From CAYVVT01 sp964454335 (GTDB taxonomy: Bacteria > Fidelibacterota > UBA8477 > JABMPR01), in assembly GCA_964454335.1 (NCBI GenBank), contig CAYVVT010000035.1, forward strand, positions 1-7,735: a stretch of 7,735 nt of DNA. Direction: 5' to 3'. How positions within the stretch are numbered: the stretch's first letter is position 1; each line of letters starts with the position of its first letter. Made by a program: the position numbers and the translations under genes. Positions 1-6,394 of this stretch are shown one piece after another. The notes beneath the pieces are model-generated. The model was not told where the DNA came from and searched no databases. It saw only the letters and a list, made by a program, of their open reading frames with translations.

Positions 1-1
1 A

Positions 2-127
2 GTCTCTCTCAAAAAATCAGCCCATTCTGTGCCACATGTGCTGGAAGGCTACAATGGAGCCAAATTCCTGAGCTATCCCCTGCCTGCGCAGATCGTGTCA
101 GTCTGGGAATCACGGCTAGCTGATTGA
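2..127 (+). CDS. possible C-terminal fragment of an unidentified protein (5' truncated)
   Basis: This frame is open from the window edge to a TGA at 125-127 and encodes about 41 residues. The readable part includes HVLEGYNGAKF, then LSYPLPAQIVSVW, and it ends in ESRLAD. I do not recognise a family. Two things favour it being real. About half of its third positions are G or C, higher than in the neighbouring open frame 1. A terminator-like hairpin also begins three bases after its stop. Against it, the stretch is very short, has no start in the window, and frame 1 is also open to 123. It could be the tail of a cytosolic enzyme, but no function can be assigned from this fragment. Confidence 0.35.
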   Translation, partial: VSLKKSAHSVPHVLEGYNGAKFLSYPLPAQIVSVWESRLAD

Positions 128-128
128 C

Positions 129-150
129 GACCAGGAAGACCTGGTTATTC
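129..150 (+). terminator. terminator-like hairpin after the truncated left-edge ORF
   Basis: ACCAGG (130-135) and CCTGGT (140-145) are perfect inverted arms around an AAGA tetraloop, and a G-U pair at 129/146 can extend the stem. A short TTATTC follows instead of a long T run, so this would be a weak intrinsic terminator. It starts directly after the stop at 125-127 and lies about 70 bases before the next gene, which is where a transcript boundary is expected. Confidence 0.4.
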
Positions 151-217
151 GAGGATCAAAGGCGGGTAGGAATTTCAGATTTCTTCAAAGGTGGACAAAT
201 GATATGGGGAAGTAACA

Positions 218-1942
218 ATGGTAGCTGATAAGACCCAAGAATCGATCTCACAGAGCCCCCTGCGACTATGGCCGGGTATCACCGCTGCGATCCTGCTGAT
301 CATATGCAAATTCGGGATACCCCTGGTTATGCCCGACGCCCTCACCGTCGTGATGTTCGGTGGACTCGGGTTTGGTGCTATCATCATCCTGTGGTGGGCC
401 TTCTTCAGCCGGGCAGTACGTCTGGATCGCTGGGGTGGTGCCATCCTCCTGATCATTGGGCTGATAGCAGTCCGTCCCCTGCTCCATGAATCCATTGCCG
501 AGGCAGGCATGGGTGTGCTTTTCTTCATCAACGCCATTCCCTATATGAGTCTGATCTTCATGGTCTGGGCAATCGCCCGTGACAGAATCCCGACACACCT
601 CCAACGTGCGACCATGTTGGGCACCATTATACTGGCTGTAGGGTTCTGGACACTCATTCGAACGGGGGGATTGAACAATGCAGCAAGATCGGATTACGAA
701 TGGCGCTGGAAGGCATCACCTGAAGAACTGCTCCTGAGTATGTCCGAGGAAAAAAGCCCAATCACAATCGTGACTGCAGACACAACCACTGCGGCAGAAT
801 GGCCTGGATTCAGAGGATCCCGGCGCGATGGGGTGGTCCATGGACAAAGGATCGAGACGGACTGGACCCATGCACCACCGGAGGAGCTCTGGCGCCAGCC
901 AGTTGGTCCCGGATGGTCCTCCTTCGCAGTGCATGGCAACGTCTTCTACACCCAGGAACAGCGTGGCGATGACGAGGCGGTCTCCTCTTACAACCTGACC
1001 ACTGGTGCGGTAATATGGCGGCATTCTGACGCCGTCCGCTTCTGGGAATCGAATTCCGGGGCCGGTCCCCGGGGAACTCCCACCCTGTACGAAGGTCGAG
1101 TCTACACCTTTGGTGCCACCGGGATCCTGAACGTGCTCGATGCTTCGGATGGGAGCCGGATCTGGTGGCGGGATGTCGCCGCCGAGACCGAAACCCAGAG
1201 ACCCTACTGGGGCTTTGCCAGTTCGCCCCTCATCGTCGAGGATAAAGTTATCATCGGTGCCGCCGGCTCTCTCTTCTCATACGATCGGGTCAGTGGTGAT
1301 CCGCTGTGGTCCGTCCCTATCGGCGGTGACTGCTACAGTTCACCGCATCTTGCGCAAATTGACGGCATTGATCAGATCCTGCTGCAAAACCAGGCCGGCA
1401 CCATGAGCGTTGACCCAACACGCGGAGAAGTGCTCTGGGAGCACCCCTGGCCGGGCCAGCCCATCGTACAACCCGTTCTTGTGCCTGGAGGTGACATCCT
1501 GGTTAGTCGGGACGATCGCACCGGCATACGCCGCATATCGGCCATCAAGGGACCTGGCGGCTGGATCAGCAAGGAACGCTGGACCTCGGACTGGCTGAAG
1601 CCCTATTTCAATGATTCTGCCATTCATGAAGACCATGTCTACGGATTCAACGGTGCCTCATTGGCCTGTATCGCCCTGGAGGACGGCGCCGCCAAATGGC
1701 GGGGAGGACGATACGGCCGCGGGCAGTTCATCCTGCTGGCTGACCAGGACCTGATCCTGGTGCTTTCGGAAAAAGGCAAGCTGGCACTGATTGAAGCCGA
1801 TCCTGGAGCATTCACAGAAATTGCGAGTTTCAAAGCCATCGAAGGCAAGACCTGGAACCACCCGGTACTGGTGGACGGCATCCTGCTGGTGCGCAATGAC
1901 CGGGAGATGGCTGCGTTCCGCCTGTCTCCTTCAGAAGCTTGA
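218..1942 (+). CDS. membrane-anchored PQQ-like beta-propeller (BamB/quinoprotein-like) protein
   Basis: A 574-residue protein. The N-terminal part has five hydrophobic segments at about 18-39, 44-63, 72-88, 98-119 and 132-148. Basic loops after helices 2 (SRAVRLDR) and 4 (ARDRIPTHLQR) put the N-terminus in the cytoplasm and everything after residue ~150 in the periplasm. A linker with YEWRW-x-SPEE (~160-170) precedes W195-PGFRG, the usual opening of PQQ-like propellers (WP-x-FRG-x-x-RDG). Blade motifs of the type D-x-x-[TS]G-x-x-x-W end at W267, W316, W364, W407 and W494. The family includes BamB-like scaffolds and quinoprotein dehydrogenase-like domains. I see no clear PQQ or metal catalytic set, so a structural or ligand-binding role is at least as likely as an enzyme. 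GGGGAAG at 206-212 is a suitable ribosome site five bases before the ATG. The gene appears to start its own unit after the hairpin at 129-150. Confidence 0.93.
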   Translation: MVADKTQESISQSPLRLWPGITAAILLIICKFGIPLVMPDALTVVMFGGLGFGAIIILWWAFFSRAVRLDRWGGAILLIIGLIAVRPLLHESIAEAGMGVLFFINAIPYMSLIFMVWAIARDRIPTHLQRATMLGTIILAVGFWTLIRTGGLNNAARSDYEWRWKASPEELLLSMSEEKSPITIVTADTTTAAEWPGFRGSRRDGVVHGQRIETDWTHAPPEELWRQPVGPGWSSFAVHGNVFYTQEQRGDDEAVSSYNLTTGAVIWRHSDAVRFWESNSGAGPRGTPTLYEGRVYTFGATGILNVLDASDGSRIWWRDVAAETETQRPYWGFASSPLIVEDKVIIGAAGSLFSYDRVSGDPLWSVPIGGDCYSSPHLAQIDGIDQILLQNQAGTMSVDPTRGEVLWEHPWPGQPIVQPVLVPGGDILVSRDDRTGIRRISAIKGPGGWISKERWTSDWLKPYFNDSAIHEDHVYGFNGASLACIALEDGAAKWRGGRYGRGQFILLADQDLILVLSEKGKLALIEADPGAFTEIASFKAIEGKTWNHPVLVDGILLVRNDREMAAFRLSPSEA

Positions 1943-1969
1943 CAGAATTTTACTAAGTACACTTTAACG
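1939..1969 (+). promoter_or_regulatory. possible sigma-70-like promoter for the SRPBCC gene
   Basis: A perfect TTGACA occurs at 1939-1944, overlapping the stop codon of the propeller gene. The best -10 candidate is TTTAAC at 1964-1969 (4 of 6 matches) after a 19-base spacer, which is longer than ideal. The placement, 36 bases before the next ATG, is reasonable. FCB bacteria with a Bacteroidota-type sigma factor use other elements (TTG / TAnnTTTG), so this is a weak call. Confidence 0.25.
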
Positions 1970-2004
1970 CAATCAGGATCTGAGCCAGTGAACAGGGGGA
2001 TATC

Positions 2005-2475
2005 ATGATCATTCTCGAAGATTCCATCGAAGTCAACTCCACACCTGAGAAGGTCTTTGACTGGCTGGCCCAGCGTATGACCGATAAGGAGTCCTATCAG
2101 AGGTGGCATCCGGAACATGTAGACCTGCAGTGGCTCAGGGGTGAACCTGTGCAGGAAGGTTCCATCCTGGCTATCGAGGAATACTTGAATGACAATTTGC
2201 AGAAATTGAAATACAGGATCACCCGGGTTGTCAGACCCAGCCTCATCGAGTTCAAACCGCTGTTCCCCCTTTCCCTTATCGCTACAGGCAACAGGTTCAT
2301 CATCGAGAAAACAGGTGAGAACAGCTGCATCTTCAAGGCCTGGGGCAAGATCCGGTTCCCAAAATGGTTGTTCCTCAAGATGCACAAGGCTCATCCTGGG
2401 AAACTCGCCGCTTCCCTGCGACATATGCAGGAAGAAGGGGAAAATCTCAAGAAGGCGGTTGAGCACCTGCATTGA
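2005..2475 (+). CDS. SRPBCC (START-like) family protein, possibly DAPG hydrolase (PhlG)-like
   Basis: A 156-residue protein with no signal peptide or membrane helix, so cytosolic. It matches the SRPBCC/Bet v 1 pattern: an opening strand with the S-x-E-V-x-S-T-P-E-x-V-F-D-W motif (7-20), central strands (about 53-115) and a long C-terminal helix (about 132-155). The fold encloses a hydrophobic cavity for a small ligand. Y31-x-x-W34-H35-P-E-H38, an acidic pair E58-E59 and H140-x-x-x-E144 at the C-terminus recall the group containing 2,4-diacetylphloroglucinol hydrolase PhlG, where zinc is bound by His, Glu and a C-terminal His-x-x-x-Glu. That metal-site reading is inference; the substrate is unknown. 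The length is normal for a single-domain member and shorter than PhlG. AGGGGGA (1994-2000) lies four bases before the ATG. The gene is 62 bases after the propeller gene and could be co-transcribed with it. Confidence 0.88.
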   Translation: MIILEDSIEVNSTPEKVFDWLAQRMTDKESYQRWHPEHVDLQWLRGEPVQEGSILAIEEYLNDNLQKLKYRITRVVRPSLIEFKPLFPLSLIATGNRFIIEKTGENSCIFKAWGKIRFPKWLFLKMHKAHPGKLAASLRHMQEEGENLKKAVEHLH

Positions 2476-2532
2476 TACCTGGAGAGATTCAAGCCATCCA
2501 GGATGTACCTCTCCCAATTCATCGTTTCACAA

Positions 2533-2556
2533 TTGTCAATTTTTATCAGATGACAA
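2533..2556. repeat. short inverted repeat TTGTCA / TGACAA
   Basis: TTGTCA (2533-2538) and TGACAA (2551-2556) are exact inverted arms separated by 12 bases in the AT-rich start of the intergenic region after the SRPBCC gene. This could be a weak operator or chance. The same half-site recurs in the stronger palindrome at 7483-7501, which is the only reason to list it. Confidence 0.25.
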
Positions 2557-2583
2557 CCAAGGGTATATTCCCTCCAGTTGGTT

Positions 2584-2635
2584 CGGCGGTGGTCGTTAAC
2601 CACCTGCCATGTTCATGGCAACACTTCCACCGCCG
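2584..2635 (+). promoter_or_regulatory. structured leader with nested and mutually exclusive hairpins
   Basis: CGGCGGTGG (2584-2592) pairs perfectly over nine bases with CCACCGCCG (2627-2635). Inside lies a second hairpin, TGCCAT (2605-2610) with ATGGCA (2615-2620) around GTTC. A competing fold pairs GGTGGT (2588-2593) with ACCACC (2599-2604), extended by GGC (2585-2587) with GCC (2606-2608) across one bulged T; it uses the same bases and cannot coexist with the first. No U-run follows, so this is not an ordinary intrinsic terminator. A purine-rich ribosome site (2641-2649) lies a few bases downstream, and CCCTC (2570-2574) could pair with GAGGG (2642-2646) to hide it. The pairings are seen in the sequence; a switch or attenuator role is inference. 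No known riboswitch class is recognised. A DNA-binding site is the alternative. Confidence 0.45.
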
Positions 2636-2651
2636 TCATCAGAGGGGAGCC

Positions 2652-2936
2652 ATGCAGAATTCTGTATCCAGCATGTGGCATCAGATAACTGATGGAAGTA
2701 TCAGGAACCTGATAGCCCACTCCCTTCAGCGGCAATGCTTGAGCTTCCTGTTTCCCCGCTACATGCTCCGAGGACCCTACTCATCAAGGCTTTACGCATC
2801 CCAGGATCAGAGTGTGCAGGAATTGGCATACGCATTGTCTTATTTTCAGTGTTTGGCAGAAAAATGGGTGAGAACGTCCAGTGCCCAGCGCACCGTCCCG
2901 TTCTCCGATTTCATCGCGAGAGGAGAGCCCGCATGA
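2652..2936 (+). CDS. possible small gene of unknown function, ATGA-coupled to the next gene
   Basis: An ATG at 2652 opens a 94-residue frame ending in a TGA at 2934-2936 that overlaps the ATG of the large secreted protein (ATGA at 2933-2936), a typical translational-coupling arrangement. AGAGGGGAG at 2641-2649 is a plausible ribosome site, though its closest G lies only two bases from the ATG. By my count about 61% of third positions are G/C, against roughly 50% and 45% at positions one and two, which favours coding. The product is Ser/Gln-rich with a middle stretch LSFLFPRYMLRGPYSSRLY and no clear signal peptide, membrane helix or known domain. The frame also reads back to a TTG at 2472, but that part crosses the hairpins and looks non-coding. 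The frame may be open by chance over a long leader, so this call is tentative. Confidence 0.35.
   Translation: MQNSVSSMWHQITDGSIRNLIAHSLQRQCLSFLFPRYMLRGPYSSRLYASQDQSVQELAYALSYFQCLAEKWVRTSSAQRTVPFSDFIARGEPA
2918..2927 (+). promoter_or_regulatory. ribosome binding site that fixes the start at 2933
   Basis: GAGAGGAGAG ends five bases before ATG 2933 and is the best Shine-Dalgarno sequence in this part of the window. It decides between this start and an in-frame ATG at 2735, which has no comparable site and would bury the signal peptide 66 residues inside the protein. Confidence 0.75.
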
Positions 2937-5900
2937 AACGCATGAACACTGCAGTGATCCTGTTACTGCTGACAACCGTCCTTATGGGACAACCCGACAT
3001 CCTCATCGATGCCATTCACGGCTGGGAGCGGCCACTCATGGGGATGACCGAACCGTCAGATCCCGCCGTCCTGTTCCCCGACTACAATTACGATTACCTG
3101 AATGCCCAGGATATCAGCCTGGATCAGGTCCTGGCTACCGGCGTATTGCAAACCTACAACGACACCATCTATTTCACCGTGCCGGATGACCAGTGGGTGC
3201 TTTACATGCGCTATACCATGGAGGACAGCACGGAATTTCAGCATCCCTATCTCTTCCTCATCGATCCCGACGGTGAATACGCGGCCGCCAGTTGTAACGG
3301 ACTGGCCTATGTGGAAATGCCAGTGGGAGGTGACTGGAGCTTGATCTACACCGGGTGGTATGAGTTCCCGGTGACCTACGAGGTGGGAACGGGACTGCAC
3401 TTCTATACTGCGGAGCTGCTGGCCGAGTACGACCTGGTTCTGCATATGAAGGACAACACCTATTCCCTGTTCACCGGCTTCCTGCCTATCCTTTCCGAGT
3501 ATGAACGGAATGAGTTGAACACATACTTGGAGAATGGTGGCGGCTACCTCCTCATTCGAGAAACGGACATGACCATGGTAGAGAAGCCCATCGTGCACCT
3601 GTCCGCTGCCGAAGCAATCAGCACAAACCTGGAACTGCGTTTTCCCGGTGTGCCCACCTTCCTGGAACCTGCCGCGACAGTGGTAACATCTGATCATGCC
3701 ACGCTTTTAGACTGGCATCTTGCGATAGAGCCTGACGAGACCTGTGAGATCCTTTATGAAGGCCGTCCGCCTCAGGCGCTCGACTTCCTGAGTATTCAGC
3801 AGCAGGGAAACAGTGTCCGGCTTGAGAATCACTCCGGTCTCTCACTGAAGGATCCCCATGTCTTCCAATACCGCCCCGGTACTGGCTTCCAGTACGGATT
3901 GGCCGCAACACTGATGCCGACAGGTTCTCACACCGGTTCACTGGACCAGGTGTTCTCCGCTTCAGAACTATCACGTTATCTCCAGCAGGAACTTGAAGCT
4001 GAAGCACTCTCGGCAGGCTTGAGTCCCGCTGAAGCGACCTCCTTCTTCCGCGAGTACCAGTGGATCAACAGGCTCATTACCAGGGCAACACGGTCAGGTG
4101 CAACTTGCGCCATCTATCACTTCACCGGCGCAGACTACGATAAATTCATCCCATATTCCTGTGGCTCAGAGCTCGCTGAGAAAGCACGGGTCATGTGGGT
4201 CTTTTTGGAGAATGTCCCGGGACCCGCAGACATTTCAGTCTTTGATCCGGTAACAATGTGGGACGACTCAGCCGAGGAGGACCAATCGGGATCTCTGGTG
4301 CTGCACGAATACGGCGTTATCGAAGAATGGAATCCGGTACATGATGCTGCACGGGAGATGGAACTGTACAGTTTCACCTTTCGTGATGATTTCCTGGTGG
4401 ATGAGACCAACAACCACGGCAACAACAGCTGGCAGCCCATTTTCCACACCTTCGGCATGCATCCCGTGGCTCAGGTCCTCACTGATCGAGTGGATGAGGT
4501 CTATGCCAATATGGCCTCACCGGTCAGCATCGACCCCGGTAGTTCGGCCATCACCGTCATCAGTGGTGACGATGACTCCTACGCGGAAGGCAGCGAGGAC
4601 TTCCCACCCGGTTCATACCCTCCGGTTGCCGTGGCCCAGATGATCGGCAGCGGCTGGCTCATCGGTGTGAACGACATCCACATGCTCAATACACAGCCGG
4701 GGAACCTGGAATTCATCCAGAATTGTATCGAGTACCTCGCCAATTGGGAGGGCCGGACCATCCATGTGCCCGGCGACGTACCCACCATCCAGGCCGCCAT
4801 TGACAGTGCCATCAACGGCGATACGGTACTGGTGGCACCCGGTACCTATCATGAGAATATCAGCTTCTTCGGCAAGGCTATTGCGGTAATCAGCGAGGAC
4901 GGTCCGGAAACGACGATCATCCACGGGGACAGCAGCACCAGTGTCGTGCATTTCGACATGGGTGAAACGGAGGACGCGGTCCTGGCCGGCTTCACCATTA
5001 CGGGTGGTATGGCCTATCAGATTGGACCCATCCTGGGTGGCGGTGGCGGCATTCGCTGCCTGGCATCCTCTCCCACCATCAGGGACAATATCATTACCGG
5101 TAACCATTGTGACTGGTATCTGGATGGTGGAGGCATTTTCTGTAACTTTGCAAGCCCCCTGATCCTCGATAATGTCATCAGCAACAACAGTGGCGCCTAC
5201 AACGGTGGTGGGATCTGCCTGCGGAACGGTTCCAACCCACTAATTGCTGGAAATCGGATCGAAGGCAATGTCACCGCCAGTGGCTATGGGATCGCCTATG
5301 GCGCAGGACTTTACGTCGGCGCTGATTGTGATCCATTCATCACCGGGAACCTGATCGCTCAGAACCACCTTGATGTCGGCTATGGCGGCGGTATCGCCAT
5401 TCGGGGCACCGGGTCACAGCTTTTGTACCGGAACGTCATCGTCGGGAATATTGGAGCCGGGATCGTCTGTTTTGACTCGAGCTCGGCCCGTATCGTGAAC
5501 AATACGCTGTATGCCAATGAACCCGCCATCTATACGGATGCTTTTGCGCACCCGGTCATGGTGAATTCAATCGCCTTTCACCAGGAGATAGTCGTCGGAG
5601 ACGACTTTGGTCCCAGCGACATCACCATTGCCTATTCCAATGTCAGTACGGATTGGCCGGGGATGGGCAACATTTACACGGATCCACAGTTCTCGGATGC
5701 CGGGGCAGGTGATTTCAATCTCCAGGCACCCTCTCCCTGTGTAAATGCAGGTACGGACCTGTTTCTCCTGGATGGAGATACGATCATCACAATTCCAAGT
5801 GCAGATTATTACGGATCTGCCCCTGACATTGGAGCTTTGGAGAGTTCCTATGTGGTTGGCCTGGCTGATGATCCCGCCATCCCGAAGAAATTTGCCCTGC

Positions 5901-6163
5901 ACGCGAATTATCCCAATCCATTCAACCCGGTGACAACCATCAGATATGATCTGCCCTCCACGACGCTGGTCGAGTTAACAATATACGATATCCAGGGACG
6001 TATGGTCAGACAGCTGGTGTCAGTTGAGCAGGCTGCCGGACGCTACAGCATCGAGTGGAGTGGAACTGATGACGCGGGCAGCGCTTTGGGAACCGGTTTG
6101 TATATTTGCCGATTGGTGGCTGGAACCTATGCCCAGAGTGTCAAAATGGTGTACTTGAAATAG
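2933..6163 (+). CDS. secreted multidomain protein: interrupted DUF4350-like domain, right-handed beta-helix, type IX-like sorting tail
   Basis: A 1076-residue exported protein. Residues 1-19 are a signal peptide (MKRMNTAVILLLLTTVLMG), probably cut before Q20. Residues 20-212 start with ILIDAIHGWERP and end in an acidic helix plus ENGGGYLLI (GGG at 202-204), as in DUF4350/glutamine-amidotransferase-like folds. Residues ~213-483 are a region of unknown fold. Residues ~497-607 (NNSWQPIFHTFGMHP ... SGWLIGVNDIHML) look like the second half of the same domain. Residues 608-~950 open with the TIQAAID-x-A and GDTV-x-V-x-PGTY motifs of pectin-lyase-like beta-helices, followed by Gly/Asn-rich PbH1 repeats (GGGI ... 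NxIxxN), then DPQFSDAGAGDFNLQ and DIGALES, as in choice-of-anchor Q proteins. Residues 987-1076 are a sorting domain starting NYPNPFNP and ending KMVYLK. It is probably exported by Sec, then displayed or released by a type IX-like system. No catalytic residues for a polysaccharide lyase are evident. Confidence 0.93.
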   Translation: MKRMNTAVILLLLTTVLMGQPDILIDAIHGWERPLMGMTEPSDPAVLFPDYNYDYLNAQDISLDQVLATGVLQTYNDTIYFTVPDDQWVLYMRYTMEDSTEFQHPYLFLIDPDGEYAAASCNGLAYVEMPVGGDWSLIYTGWYEFPVTYEVGTGLHFYTAELLAEYDLVLHMKDNTYSLFTGFLPILSEYERNELNTYLENGGGYLLIRETDMTMVEKPIVHLSAAEAISTNLELRFPGVPTFLEPAATVVTSDHATLLDWHLAIEPDETCEILYEGRPPQALDFLSIQQQGNSVRLENHSGLSLKDPHVFQYRPGTGFQYGLAATLMPTGSHTGSLDQVFSASELSRYLQQELEAEALSAGLSPAEATSFFREYQWINRLITRATRSGATCAIYHFTGADYDKFIPYSCGSELAEKARVMWVFLENVPGPADISVFDPVTMWDDSAEEDQSGSLVLHEYGVIEEWNPVHDAAREMELYSFTFRDDFLVDETNNHGNNSWQPIFHTFGMHPVAQVLTDRVDEVYANMASPVSIDPGSSAITVISGDDDSYAEGSEDFPPGSYPPVAVAQMIGSGWLIGVNDIHMLNTQPGNLEFIQNCIEYLANWEGRTIHVPGDVPTIQAAIDSAINGDTVLVAPGTYHENISFFGKAIAVISEDGPETTIIHGDSSTSVVHFDMGETEDAVLAGFTITGGMAYQIGPILGGGGGIRCLASSPTIRDNIITGNHCDWYLDGGGIFCNFASPLILDNVISNNSGAYNGGGICLRNGSNPLIAGNRIEGNVTASGYGIAYGAGLYVGADCDPFITGNLIAQNHLDVGYGGGIAIRGTGSQLLYRNVIVGNIGAGIVCFDSSSARIVNNTLYANEPAIYTDAFAHPVMVNSIAFHQEIVVGDDFGPSDITIAYSNVSTDWPGMGNIYTDPQFSDAGAGDFNLQAPSPCVNAGTDLFLLDGDTIITIPSADYYGSAPDIGALESSYVVGLADDPAIPKKFALHANYPNPFNPVTTIRYDLPSTTLVELTIYDIQGRMVRQLVSVEQAAGRYSIEWSGTDDAGSALGTGLYICRLVAGTYAQSVKMVYLK

Positions 6164-6199
6164 AGCGGTTCTCTCTGCGGAAATCCGTTCAGAAATAGT

Positions 6200-6239
6200 G
6201 GGGATGGTACTGGTCCAATGACAAACAACCGCCATCCCC
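6200..6239 (+). terminator. hairpin downstream of the large secreted protein gene, possible terminator
   Basis: GGGGATGG (6200-6207) pairs exactly with CCATCCCC (6232-6239), a G-U pair (6208/6231) extends it, and GGT (6212-6214) can pair with ACC (6228-6230) in the loop. It begins 37 bases after the stop at 6163. No T-run follows, so it may act as a 3' mRNA-stabilising or Rho-assisted end rather than a classical intrinsic terminator. Confidence 0.4.
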
Positions 6240-6310
6240 CATTGCCGCCGTTTCCTTCTCACTGATCTCATTCCCCGATGCCAGCGCTATGTTGCGGCTA
6301 CTCAAGGATC

Positions 6311-6351
6311 TTACACCACCAGTTGTCAGCTTGTGGTAATTACAGTATCTT
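6311..6351 (+). promoter_or_regulatory. candidate promoter with an imperfect dyad over the -35, for the tandem small-gene pair
   Basis: TTGTCA (6323-6328, 5 of 6 to consensus) and TATCTT (6346-6351, 4 of 6) are spaced by exactly 17 bases, giving a predicted start near 6358. ACCAC (6315-6319) and GTGGT (6333-6337) form inverted arms around the -35, with TTA/TAA flanks, so a repressor site is possible. It is the best promoter candidate between the sorting-tail gene and the start at 6395. Confidence 0.35.
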
Positions 6352-6360
6352 GTACAAAGG

Positions 6361-6376
6361 GGGTTTCAATAAGCCC
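6361..6376 (+). promoter_or_regulatory. small stem-loop in the leader of the 6395 gene
   Basis: GGGTTT (6361-6366) can pair with AAGCCC (6371-6376), including one G-U pair, around a CAAT loop. It ends 18 bases before the ATG and would be just inside a transcript started near 6358. This could affect translation of a gene whose ribosome site is weak, or be chance. Confidence 0.25.
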
Positions 6377-6394
6377 ACCCGGATCAGAGAATTC

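Noticed and set aside
1639..2517. Long open frame on the minus strand (292 codons)
   Set aside because: It spans the ends of two well-supported + strand genes and their gap, and shows no family motif. It is a shadow of their codon bias.
2564..2569. TATATT as a -10 element in the 2476-2932 gap
   Set aside because: It matches 5 of 6, but no acceptable -35 lies 15-19 bases upstream (TTGTCA is 25 bases away), so I did not list a promoter.
2472..2651. TTG start at 2472 for the 94-residue candidate
   Set aside because: It overlaps the SRPBCC stop, lacks a ribosome site and would translate through the structured inverted repeats. If the gene is real, ATG 2652 fits better.
2735..2932. N-terminal extension of the large secreted protein to an ATG at 2735
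   Set aside because: It would put a clear signal peptide 66 residues inside the protein, has no good ribosome site, and the extension is not protein-like. ATG 2933 has GAGAGGAGAG five bases upstream.
3056..3697. Minus-strand open frame of 213 codons
   Set aside because: It lies entirely inside the secreted-protein gene and is His/Val/Gln-rich in the way reverse frames are. No start site or domain.
6278..6394. Earlier ATG at 6278 for the small envelope protein
   Set aside because: No ribosome site, poor coding character, and the true signal sequence would become internal. The candidate promoter also lies inside this stretch.
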